From contig SKIJ01000054.1 of assembly GCA_007116495.1 (NCBI GenBank), positions 1 to 59,271 on the forward strand: a stretch of 59,271 nt of DNA, given 5' to 3'. The notes beneath the pieces were generated by a model. It was not told the origin of the DNA, did no database searches, and saw only the letters and a list, made by a program, of their open reading frames with translations. How positions within the stretch are numbered: the first letter of the stretch is position 1; the number at the start of each line of letters is the position of its first letter. This document shows positions 43,801 through 51,652 of this stretch, piece by piece. The DNA is from Cryomorphaceae bacterium. GTDB lineage: Bacteria > Bacteroidota > Bacteroidia > Flavobacteriales > Schleiferiaceae. Position numbers and translations under genes: made by a program.

Positions 43801-44553
43801 ATGCGACTTCCATTTAAGACACACGATGCTTTTGGTAATAGCTTAATCATAAAGCGAGTCATCATTTTTTATTTTGGACTCATTACATGGTATCGGTTTA
43901 ACTGGGTAAACAAAACCAAAATAGAGGGTGCTGAAATCCTCAAAGGTTTACCTAAGAACCGCGTACTGTTTGTTAGTAATCACCAAACATATTTCGCTGA
44001 TGTAGCATGTATGTACCACGTTTTCGGATGTGCTAAATGGGGGGTATTTAACCGCATCAACTTCATTTGGTTTTTGCTTAATCCTCCCTTAAACCTATAT
44101 TTCATCGCGGCGCAGGAGACGATGAAGTCCGGGATACTCCCCAAACTATTTGCTTACGTGGGCAGTGTATCCATCAAAAGAAGTTGGCGCGAAGCCGGTA
44201 AAGAAATCAATCGCGGTGTTGACCCGAGAGACATCAAAAAAATCGAGACAGCACTGAATTCCGGATGGGTCATCACCTTTCCTCAGGGCACTACAAGGCC
44301 ATACGCCATGGGAAGACGCGGCACAGCACAACTCATTCGCAATAATAATCCGATCGTAATACCGGTTGTGGTAGATGGGTTTCGACGAGCGTTTGACCGC
44401 AAGGGATTGTTGGTAAAGAAACGCGGAGTAGAACTGTCCATGCGGTTTAAGGAGCCACTTCTATTCACAAAAGACGATCACCCTAACGACCTTCTTAAAA
44501 AAATCATGGAGGCTATTGAACAAGTTCCTGATGATAAATTAGCCGATAAATAA
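43801..44553 (+). CDS. PlsC-like 1-acylglycerol-3-phosphate acyltransferase family protein
   Basis: Acyl transfer to a lysophospholipid or related acceptor at the inner membrane. PlsC fold motifs are visible in altered form: SNHQTYFADVA at about 59-69 in place of NHxxxxD, with five residues between His and Asp, and TFPQGTTRPY at about 159-168 in place of FPEGTR. Both variants recur in Bacteroidota homologues I know. IVIPVVVDGFRRAFDRKG follows. Whether it makes phosphatidic acid or modifies another lipid is open. 250 residues, apparently complete. Confidence 0.83.
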   Translation: MRLPFKTHDAFGNSLIIKRVIIFYFGLITWYRFNWVNKTKIEGAEILKGLPKNRVLFVSNHQTYFADVACMYHVFGCAKWGVFNRINFIWFLLNPPLNLYFIAAQETMKSGILPKLFAYVGSVSIKRSWREAGKEINRGVDPRDIKKIETALNSGWVITFPQGTTRPYAMGRRGTAQLIRNNNPIVIPVVVDGFRRAFDRKGLLVKKRGVELSMRFKEPLLFTKDDHPNDLLKKIMEAIEQVPDDKLADK

Positions 44554-44614
44554 ATCATATAGACCTTACACACATTTGTAACCATAATTACTATTCATAT
44601 ATTAATGAGTGTTG

Positions 44615-44622
44615 TATCTTTG
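44615..44622 (+). promoter_or_regulatory. Candidate -7 box (TATCTTTG) for the MbnP-like pair
   Basis: Exact TAnnTTTG match 54 bp before the first MbnP-like start. Confidence 0.45.
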
Positions 44623-44676
44623 TGTTTGAAAAGGATTAATAAAACAGAAATCATCATAACTATCAAGTAAAGTCGC

Positions 44677-45489
44677 ATGAAAAACGTATTTCTCTTCAGC
44701 TGGGTCATCACGCTGGCTATCTCTCTTTCATTCGTGAGCTGTACCGAAGATGACATATCCGACAAAATAAACGTTGGGGGCGATGATGCACGAGATAAGC
44801 GCAACGTCGTGGTTCGCTACAATGCATATATCGAGGACCGAGTGATTAATCGTGACAGCGTTTACTTTAATATCCACGGTGAAGGATTTACCATTGAAGA
44901 AGTACAATTTATGGTAACGAATTTTCGATACATATCCACTGATTTAGAAGATACCTTATGGATGGATGTTGAAAATCATGCGTTTTTTACTATGGACGAC
45001 AAGTCTACAAAAATTGGTAAATTACCTCAGGGCTCTTATAATGGTCAAGTGTATTTTGATATCGGTGTCAACGACAGTTTAACAAGAGTATTCGAGGGTG
45101 ATAGTTTATTGGCTTCGCTGGGAATAATGGGCGAAGTTCCAGAATTTTTGGAATTGAACCAGCTTTGGAACAACGATACCATTGGGTTTTTAATGTGTCG
45201 CATACGCGGTGAAGTTTACGATACACTTTTCGGTCACCCAGACACGACGATGCCCTTTACCATGCTGATCGGTGGTGATCATTTCCTCGAAATGAGAACC
45301 GAAGCAAATTATACCATCAACGTTGCTTCGGAAATTGTTTATATCTTAGATTGGGACTTGGATGAGATTTTTAACATTTATCCACTTCTCGCCTTCCCGT
45401 CTATGGGATCTACGCAAAATTTCCCGGCTATTTTTGACTTGGCCACCGATGTACGCGACACACTCGACGGGTCATACTTTTTACGCTAA
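44677..45489 (+). CDS. MbnP-like lipoprotein, divergent copy
   Basis: 270-residue lipoprotein. The signal ends LSFVSC with TEDD after the cysteine, suggesting surface export. The mature part follows the MbnP layout: VRYNAYIEDRVINRDSV, then GFTIEEVQFMVTNFRYIS, KLPQGSYNGQVYFDIGVNDSLTRV and an RIRGEV strand. The tryptophan/histidine motif of MbnP proteins is absent (LWNNDTIGFLMCRIRG at the aligned place), so copper binding of the MbnP kind is doubtful. It is 16 bp upstream of the second copy and probably in the same transcript. Confidence 0.65.
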   Translation: MKNVFLFSWVITLAISLSFVSCTEDDISDKINVGGDDARDKRNVVVRYNAYIEDRVINRDSVYFNIHGEGFTIEEVQFMVTNFRYISTDLEDTLWMDVENHAFFTMDDKSTKIGKLPQGSYNGQVYFDIGVNDSLTRVFEGDSLLASLGIMGEVPEFLELNQLWNNDTIGFLMCRIRGEVYDTLFGHPDTTMPFTMLIGGDHFLEMRTEANYTINVASEIVYILDWDLDEIFNIYPLLAFPSMGSTQNFPAIFDLATDVRDTLDGSYFLR

Positions 45490-45505
45490 CTAAAACTGCA
45501 ATATC

Positions 45506-46324
45506 ATGAACGCATCAAAATTCATATACCAATTTCTTACAGTAAGTATCTTAATAACTGCCGGTTTTGCGTGCAGTAGTGACGACGACGACAATGGTAA
45601 CGTAAATCCACCAGCAGCACCAACAGGAAGTACCGTGCTTGACATGAGAATATTTGCAGACGGCAATGACGTTGAACGCGGTGATTTGTTTTCGATTAAC
45701 AACGACTATGACTTTCGCATACTGGAAACGCGTTTTTACGTATCCAATTTTGAATTCCAAAATACCAACGGCGACTGGATAGACGCAGAGCCGAATGTTT
45801 TGTTGCTTGATGTTCGCGACCAAGGCACAAATAAACACGTATTGGACATACCAGAAGGCGACTACGTGGCTATGCGTTACCTCATTGGTCTCGATTCAGC
45901 TACAAACAGGATGTTTCCTACTGACTTTCCAAGAGAGCATCCATTGAGTGCTTTTCAAGCTACACATTGGAACTGGAATCTATTCTACAGGTTTATTATT
46001 GTTGAAGGACGTGTTAATACATACGGAAACTTTGCTCCCGCTTCAGACACCACGCGGTTTAATATACCTCTCAGCATTCATCCAGGAACCGATGATATGC
46101 TAGTTGAGAAAGAAACACAGTTTAACGAGACCCTTAGCGTAACCGCGAGTGGCACCAATAAACGAATGATTTTCTCGGTAAATGTTAACGATTGGGTCAG
46201 TGGCCCCGGTGGCGAATGGGACCCTCTAACCGAAAATCAAGGTCACGCAGAGCCACATGATTATGAGCAAACCAAAAAATTTGGAGCTAATTTTGGCGCT
46301 TCTGTTTCAGTTCATGTAGAATAA
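45506..46324 (+). CDS. MbnP family lipoprotein
   Basis: 272 residues. The signal peptide ends GFAC with SSDDDDNGN, an acidic surface-export signal. The family features are FRILETRFYVSNFEFQNTNGDW, IPEGDYVAMRYLIGLDSATNR and the core FQATHWNWNLFYRFIIVEGR, where MbnP relatives carry the Trp that can become kynurenine and bind copper. MbnP proteins are usually next to an MbnH-type dihaem peroxidase; none is seen here. The role in copper binding is therefore inferred. Terminator follows. Confidence 0.75.
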   Translation: MNASKFIYQFLTVSILITAGFACSSDDDDNGNVNPPAAPTGSTVLDMRIFADGNDVERGDLFSINNDYDFRILETRFYVSNFEFQNTNGDWIDAEPNVLLLDVRDQGTNKHVLDIPEGDYVAMRYLIGLDSATNRMFPTDFPREHPLSAFQATHWNWNLFYRFIIVEGRVNTYGNFAPASDTTRFNIPLSIHPGTDDMLVEKETQFNETLSVTASGTNKRMIFSVNVNDWVSGPGGEWDPLTENQGHAEPHDYEQTKKFGANFGASVSVHVE

Positions 46325-46353
46325 CCTACTAACAAGACGTCAAACGTTTTTAT

Positions 46354-46381
46354 AAGCCACGAATAATTCGTGGCTTTTTTT
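46354..46381. terminator. Bidirectional terminator after the MbnP-like pair
   Basis: AAGCCACGAA / TTCGTGGCTT stem with TAA-type loop and T tail; it abuts the stop codon of the convergent pseudouridine synthase gene. Confidence 0.88.
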
Positions 46382-47024
46382 ATGCTGGTAACATACGCGA
46401 CACAAACGTTATTCTGCGATTATATTCAGGATCTGTAAATGTGAGTTTATAGGCGTACAGCTCAATGGCATCAGGAGGAATGTTTGCCCCATTGTAAAGT
46501 GTATCTCCTTTAATGGGCGCGTACAAAAAAGCCAACATAGACCGAATTTGGTGATATTTCCCGGTGCCAAGTTTTATCATATACCAACCGTTTTCCATCA
46601 ATTCGTACCTTAGGTCAACGGGTTTTGTTCCTTTTTTCATTTCAGAAAAAATGAGCGCCCGCTTCCCATCGTCACTGCGTTGATGGAAAAGGGAAATGCG
46701 ATGATTATTCTCAGGCAGTGGGGTTTCGGTTTGTGCAAGGTAGATTTTTTCTACTTTCCTATGAAGAAATTGTCGTTGCAATTCCACAAACATCGATTTT
46801 TTTCTCGCGAATAAAACCAGTCCCCCAACACTTCTATCAATGAAATGAACGGGATGCACACCCCATTTATTGATGCGTTCATTCTGTTGTTGAAGATGTT
46901 TTGTTACCCACTTACTCAACGAAGGTAACTCGGTGTGCCCCATATCAACCGGTAAGCCCCTTGGCTTGTCTACTACCAAGTAATTAGGTGTCAGAGCAAT
47001 TAGTTTGGGGTTATTTTCACGCAT
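46380..47024 (-). CDS. RluA-family RNA pseudouridine synthase
   Basis: Converts uridine to pseudouridine in rRNA or tRNA. The 214-residue catalytic domain has YLVVDKPRGLPVD, the active-site aspartate in VHFIDRSVGGLVLFAR (HRLDRxTSG in relatives; the Arg-Leu and Thr-Ser are changed), KIYLAQTE and GKYHQIRSMLAFLYAPIKGDTLYNG. No S4 RNA-binding domain, so it is the short RluA/RluC-like type. Target site unknown. It lies 11 bp downstream of the LuxE-like gene. Confidence 0.88.
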   Translation of the reverse strand: MRENNPKLIALTPNYLVVDKPRGLPVDMGHTELPSLSKWVTKHLQQQNERINKWGVHPVHFIDRSVGGLVLFARKKSMFVELQRQFLHRKVEKIYLAQTETPLPENNHRISLFHQRSDDGKRALIFSEMKKGTKPVDLRYELMENGWYMIKLGTGKYHQIRSMLAFLYAPIKGDTLYNGANIPPDAIELYAYKLTFTDPEYNRRITFVSRMLPA

Positions 47025-47035
47025 TACACAAACCG

Positions 47036-48025
47036 TTACAAAACCATGAGATTACAACCGCGAACGTCGGCAGCATCATAGCGGCCTAAAACCTCAAAGT
47101 TCCCGTCGCTGTGAACAACTCCTATATCGTCTACCGCTATAAACGGCATGCTGTTCCAGTTGGCCAAGTCATAAATATTGAGCAACCCCGGTCGTCCGGC
47201 TGGCCTAATGTCTCTAGGGTCGTGAACGTGGCGAGCGGTTAACCGCATCCAAGGTGGTGGCTCAAAAACGCCAGATGTCAAGGCATAAGCCTGACTCATA
47301 AGCTCTGTCATGCCGTACTCTGACGTAACGGCGTCAACACCCAATCCTTCTGAAAGAGTGTGGTGCAGTTCCATTCTCGTAATCTCCTTACGCCTACCCT
47401 TCATTCCGCCGGTTTCCATAACCACAACATCTTTAAACACATCTTTATTTGGTTGTTGTTCGACAAGGTCCAACAAAGCAAAACTTACTCCAATCAACAT
47501 CACCTTTTTCCCTTTGGTTTTGTGGTGCTGAATATCGTCCATAAGTTTTTGAAATTCGTTGAGGTAAAAACCGCCACCGCCACCACAACGAATAAAAAAT
47601 TGACACATCTCAATCAGCGACGACCCTGATCGTTCCAAGTAAGAAGGCAATAAGCAGCAAAAAGCATGGTCTTGAATACGTCCAAAGGCACGTTCAAAAC
47701 CCTTCACGCAAATACTGTGGTAATCGCGAAGGTGTGCCACCCAGTGTTGAGATGTTTGAGTACCTGTTGTTCCCGAACTCGTAAAGATTACCTCCGGTGG
47801 TTGATCATGGGTGTACAACTCATGGGTTTTAAAAAAGGATACGGGTATGCAGGGTATTTCACTCCAGTGCACAGGTGAAGCTTGTGGGCTGTAGAGTTCA
47901 ACAAACGTTTTATATGTAGCGTTATATTTAACGTGATGATCAAAAAGAGTACGTGCAACATTATTAAATGCCTCTTCTGAATTAATTAAAAAAATCGTAT
48001 CTTTGTTGAACAAACTAGACATCAT
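47036..48025 (-). CDS. LuxE-like acyl-protein synthetase / ANL-type acyl-activating protein
   Basis: Probably activates a carboxylic acid with ATP and transfers the acyl group. It has 329 residues, with VIFTSSGTTGTQTSQHW at about 79-95 (adenylate-forming P-loop), VVMETGGMKGRRKEI, TSEYGMTELMSQAYA and NSMPFIAVDDIGV. No LuxC reductase or LuxD thioesterase is nearby, so light emission is not implied; such genes in Bacteroidota often sit by surface or lipid genes. The frame is open to 48157, but the ATG at 48025 (or 48022) matches relatives. Its start codon overlaps the divergent lipoprotein start on CATG. Confidence 0.8.
   Translation of the reverse strand: MMSSLFNKDTIFLINSEEAFNNVARTLFDHHVKYNATYKTFVELYSPQASPVHWSEIPCIPVSFFKTHELYTHDQPPEVIFTSSGTTGTQTSQHWVAHLRDYHSICVKGFERAFGRIQDHAFCCLLPSYLERSGSSLIEMCQFFIRCGGGGGFYLNEFQKLMDDIQHHKTKGKKVMLIGVSFALLDLVEQQPNKDVFKDVVVMETGGMKGRRKEITRMELHHTLSEGLGVDAVTSEYGMTELMSQAYALTSGVFEPPPWMRLTARHVHDPRDIRPAGRPGLLNIYDLANWNSMPFIAVDDIGVVHSDGNFEVLGRYDAADVRGCNLMVL
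47998..48005 (+). promoter_or_regulatory. Candidate -7 box (TATCTTTG) for the lipoprotein at 48024
   Basis: Exact TAnnTTTG match 18 bp before the ATG, located inside the first codons of the divergent LuxE-like gene. Confidence 0.5.
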
Positions 48026-48512
48026 GCGTCGTATTGTGTTTTTCGTGCTTTTCGGTTGTGTGTTGTCCTCGTGTGAGGATGACAACAATTTTTCCGACAT
48101 TCCCTTTTTGGAATATCGCGGCCACGAATTTAAGGTAGAACAAGATTCACGCATCATTGAAATGGAACTTTACTTCAACGACCGAGACGGTAATATTGGT
48201 TTAGAACTAGAAGACTCCCTTGAACCATTTAATCCGGGCAGCAAATACTTCAACAATCTTTGGGTTTGGGTTTATACTGTTCGAAATGGTGTGCAGACAG
48301 CAGCCAACCCCGACACATCAATCGGGTTTAGTGGTCGCATTCCCAATCTTACACCTGAAGGACAAAACAAATCACTGGAAGGAACAATTTTTTACGACAT
48401 TTCAGCCTCAGCATTGGCACCGGGTGATACCATTCTTTGTGAGTTTTTGTTGCTTGATCGCGATTTAAATCGTTCGGATACCGCAAGATCTCCCCTTATT
48501 CGCATTCAGTGA
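48024..48512 (+). CDS. Lipoprotein of unknown function, probably surface exposed
   Basis: 162 residues. Signal peptide MRRIVFFVLFGCVLSSC ends in a lipobox cysteine followed by EDDNNF, an acidic stretch fitting surface export. The mature part includes LYFNDRDGNIGLELEDS, a motif seen in a recurrent small Bacteroidota lipoprotein group, and a C-terminal beta-sandwich-like LAPGDTILCEFLLLDRDLNRSD. Function unknown. The frame opens at a TTG at 48003, but the ATG at 48024 puts the signal peptide first. Monocistronic. Confidence 0.7.
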   Translation: MRRIVFFVLFGCVLSSCEDDNNFSDIPFLEYRGHEFKVEQDSRIIEMELYFNDRDGNIGLELEDSLEPFNPGSKYFNNLWVWVYTVRNGVQTAANPDTSIGFSGRIPNLTPEGQNKSLEGTIFYDISASALAPGDTILCEFLLLDRDLNRSDTARSPLIRIQ

Positions 48513-48591
48513 TTGAGTAGTGCTTGTCTGTAAAGTCAAAATGGCTCAACTATAAAGTTTGAGTGCAGGCTTAAAAAAGCAAGCTACATTG

Positions 48592-49944
48592 CTAAGAATT
48601 CCTTTTATAACTATATCGCAATCCTGAGAGTTCCGTAAATCTGTGGTGTGGTTTGACAACAAACCTCAAGTATGACAGCAGGAGCAGCGATATCAAAAAG
48701 AACACCCCTAAAACCAATGCTGCTCGTCCCATATCGCCGTCGTAAATCTGTACGGTAAGCCCAAAAAACAGTGTACCGGAAACAATAGCAATCTTTTCGG
48801 TGACGTCAAAAAAACTAAAAAAACTGGCGGTATTTACCGTTTCCGGAATCATTTTGCTGTACGACGATCGCGCGAGAGATTGAATCCCCCCCATAACCAA
48901 ACCAACCACCCCACCGAGTGCAAAAAACTGATACAACACCGATGGGTTATCCGGATTCATAGCGTAAGCTGAAAGACAAACAAACATCCATACCACAACG
49001 GCAATCATCAATGCCTGAATATTCCCAAGTGTTTTGGATAAATACGCAAATAAATACGCACCTGCAATGGCCACAAATTGAATGATGAGAATGGTCAAAA
49101 TCAACTTATCCGCAGCCAGACCTAATTGCTTACTTCCATATAAACTAGCCATTAAAATTACCGTTTGCACGCCCATACTAAATGCGAAAAAAGCAAATAA
49201 AAACCACTTTAAGTGCGGTGCTTTTCTCACCATACTCCACACGCGATGTAGCCTTTGATAACCCGTCCAAAGATATCCTTTAGCACTTACCCTTTCCCCT
49301 TTTCTACTCGGCAGATACAAAAACGTAACCTGAGCAAAAAGCAGCCACCATATTCCTACTGTAGCGAAACTTACTTGAGACGCCAAACCGGCGTTACTCA
49401 AACCAAAGGATGCGGGGAACTCAATAAGTATCAAGTTAAATATCAACAGTAATGCACCACCAATATACCCCCAAGAAAAGCCTTTTGCACTCAACGCATC
49501 GTGTTGATCTGCCGAGGCAATCTCCGGTAAAAAAGCGTTGTAAAATACGATGCTCCCCCAGAAGCCAATACTGGCCATCATACTGGCAACAATGGCCAAC
49601 CAAAGAGAGCTTTCGCCCGAGAAAAAAGCCAAAGCAATACAAGATAATGCGCCCAAATAGCAAAAAAACATCATAAACCCCTTCTTATTTCCCGTATGAT
49701 CGGCTAAACCGGATAAAAGAGGCGACATCAATGCAACAATAAAAAACGACGCCGATAACGAATACGAGTAGAGTGACGTATTAGACAGAGACAACCCCAA
49801 AAAGGATATCTCATCGGGTGTAACCGATTCAAAGTAGATTGGAAATACTGCAGTTGCAATGACCAAGGAATACACGGAGTTAGCCCAATCGTAAAAGGCC
49901 CATGCATTTTGTGTGCGTGTAAAGTGTGATTTTCTATATCGCAT
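48592..49944 (-). CDS. MFS transporter, UMF1 (Atg22-like) family
   Basis: Inner-membrane transporter of 450 residues with twelve predicted helices. The N terminus AWAFYDWANSVYSLVIATAVFPIYF (14-38) is the UMF1 signature. MSPLLSGLADHTGNKKGFM gives the MFS loop 2-3 motif and GIQSLARSSYSKMIPE is the second family hallmark. Substrate unknown; amino acid export is suggested by the eukaryotic Atg22 relative only. Its promoter box lies only 5 bp before the start, so the mRNA may be nearly leaderless. Confidence 0.9.
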   Translation of the reverse strand: MRYRKSHFTRTQNAWAFYDWANSVYSLVIATAVFPIYFESVTPDEISFLGLSLSNTSLYSYSLSASFFIVALMSPLLSGLADHTGNKKGFMMFFCYLGALSCIALAFFSGESSLWLAIVASMMASIGFWGSIVFYNAFLPEIASADQHDALSAKGFSWGYIGGALLLIFNLILIEFPASFGLSNAGLASQVSFATVGIWWLLFAQVTFLYLPSRKGERVSAKGYLWTGYQRLHRVWSMVRKAPHLKWFLFAFFAFSMGVQTVILMASLYGSKQLGLAADKLILTILIIQFVAIAGAYLFAYLSKTLGNIQALMIAVVVWMFVCLSAYAMNPDNPSVLYQFFALGGVVGLVMGGIQSLARSSYSKMIPETVNTASFFSFFDVTEKIAIVSGTLFFGLTVQIYDGDMGRAALVLGVFFLISLLLLSYLRFVVKPHHRFTELSGLRYSYKRNS

Positions 49945-49948
49945 GGCG

Positions 49949-49956
49949 CAAATGTA
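49949..49956 (-). promoter_or_regulatory. Candidate -7 box (TACATTTG) for the MFS gene
   Basis: Exact TAnnTTTG match on the minus strand ending 5 bp before the start codon. Confidence 0.45.
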
Positions 49957-50054
49957 ATGTTAAATGAGTGCTCCTTAACAGCATTCGATAAAAATGAATT
50001 TTGAAAACCCAAATATTTAACATAATTTGCTCCATCATTTAAATCAATAAAAAT

Positions 50055-51122
50055 ATGAATATATCATTTGTCGAAGACCTCATCAAAAAAGCGTCTTATC
50101 CAAGCATTACAGTGACGTTTAAAACCCATAGAACAGCGCCTGGTGTAACGCAAGACCCCATCGTTTTAAAGAATTTACGGGCAGAGTTAAAGACACGTTT
50201 GGAAAACGAAATGGATAAAAAAGATGCTCTGCTTTGGATGGAGCGTTTTGATAAATTTTCCGGTCTTATAGATCACCAAAATAATCTCGATGGAATGGGC
50301 ATCTTCCTTGGCGAGAATGTAGGTATGATCAAGCGTTTCCCGTTTGAGCTTCCAAACCGAGTTGTAGTCGATAAAAATTTTGCCACGCGTGACTTGATGG
50401 TTAACATCAACAAGAGTCTCCGTTATTACGTAGTGGTTCTGTCTAAGGAAACAGTCGATGTATTTGAAGCTAATGAAGATCGGTTTGGCGACTTAGCTGA
50501 AATCGAAGGGTTTCCCATGGAAAATCCAAGAACGCACGCCGACTCGTTGGAAAAAAGTTTTTCCGATACCGAAGACCGATACACTGAAGAGTTTTTCAGA
50601 GAGGTGGACGAGCAGTTGAGCGCGTTAATGAAATTGGATGCACTCCCAATCGTGATCGTTGGGGTTCGCAGAATTCGCGATTACTTTACCAAAAAAACCC
50701 AGTGGGGCGAACATATTATTGCTGAGTTAGACGGTTCTCGTGATGCAGGAAATGCGTCAAAATGGCTGGGAGATATATGGAAAGAGGTTGGAAACAATCT
50801 TACCTCGAGAAAAATAAAACGCATTGAAGACGTCCTTGGCAATGCCAAACCGGAACATACAACAACACTGATTACAGATGCCTACAAACTAGCAAACCAA
50901 GGTCGTATTCAGCATTTAATTGTCAATGAAGACGCTCATCAGGCAGCGCGTGTCAATAATGGTAACATAGAACTATTAGACAAAGCTGAAACGCCTGACG
51001 ATTACGATGACATCATCGATGAAATTGCAGAACGCACCATTATTAATGGTGGGCTTGTTGATTTCTTCTCCAATGGAGCCGTAAATGTCAAATCACCACT
51101 AACCGCAATTTTGCGTTACTAA
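50055..51122 (+). CDS. Bacterial archaeo-eukaryotic release factor-like protein (baeRF family 3 type)
   Basis: 355 residues resembling the bacterial proteins related to eukaryotic/archaeal release factor 1 domain assemblies. Supporting sequence: SITVTFKTHRTAPGVTQDPIVLKNL near the N terminus, GMGIFLGENVGMIKRFPFELPNRVVVD, SLRYYVVVLSKETVDVFEA and a late AERTIINGGLVDFFSNGAVN. This family is proposed to act on ribosomes, possibly in rescue, but function is unproven. The end overlaps DUF456 by one base (TAATG). Confidence 0.72.
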   Translation: MNISFVEDLIKKASYPSITVTFKTHRTAPGVTQDPIVLKNLRAELKTRLENEMDKKDALLWMERFDKFSGLIDHQNNLDGMGIFLGENVGMIKRFPFELPNRVVVDKNFATRDLMVNINKSLRYYVVVLSKETVDVFEANEDRFGDLAEIEGFPMENPRTHADSLEKSFSDTEDRYTEEFFREVDEQLSALMKLDALPIVIVGVRRIRDYFTKKTQWGEHIIAELDGSRDAGNASKWLGDIWKEVGNNLTSRKIKRIEDVLGNAKPEHTTTLITDAYKLANQGRIQHLIVNEDAHQAARVNNGNIELLDKAETPDDYDDIIDEIAERTIINGGLVDFFSNGAVNVKSPLTAILRY

Positions 51123-51598
51123 TGATGGATATAATTTGGATAATCCTCGGTGGGTTATTTCTTGTTGGCGGCATAGTGGGTTCGGTATTACCTATAATAC
51201 CGGGCCCACCGGTCGCCTTTCTTGGTATCGTATTCACGCAGCTATCCGACCGAATTAACATTGAAGGAAAATGGATGTGGATACTCGGTATTGCTGCCGT
51301 TGTAATCACCATCATCGACTTCATCATCCCATCGTATTTCACCAAGCGATACGGTGCGCATCGAATATCTACGATTTTGTCAATTGTAGGAATGATGATC
51401 GGGTTGTTCTTTTTTCCACCCCTCGGACTGATAATAGGTCCGTTCATCGGTGCTTTTGTTGGTGAGCTTTTAGCAGGACGCGTATGGAAACAAGGGGTTA
51501 AAAGTGCGTGGGCAACGTTCATCGGCTTTGTTTTTGGAACAATGTTGAAACTTATTTATGCAAGCTACTGTATATTTGTCGCAATATCTAACGCTTAA
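51122..51598 (+). CDS. DUF456 membrane protein
   Basis: 158 residues with about four hydrophobic helices. The family core is LVGGIVGSVLPIIPGPPVAFLGI near 12-34, then ITIIDFIIPSYFTKRYGAHR and LGLIIGPFIGAFVGELLAG. Function unknown. Two adjacent ATGs (51122, 51125) are possible starts. Coupled to the baeRF gene by TAATG, which may mean a shared role or only compact packing. Confidence 0.88.
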   Translation: MMDIIWIILGGLFLVGGIVGSVLPIIPGPPVAFLGIVFTQLSDRINIEGKWMWILGIAAVVITIIDFIIPSYFTKRYGAHRISTILSIVGMMIGLFFFPPLGLIIGPFIGAFVGELLAGRVWKQGVKSAWATFIGFVFGTMLKLIYASYCIFVAISNA

Positions 51599-51652
51599 TT
51601 TTAGATGATAGCATAGCTAAATAAACAATTACAAGCCAAAAAAAATCGTTTT

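Noticed and set aside
47036-48025. Bioluminescence (lux) system
   Set aside because: Only a LuxE-like domain is present; no LuxA, B, C or D-like protein lies in the window.
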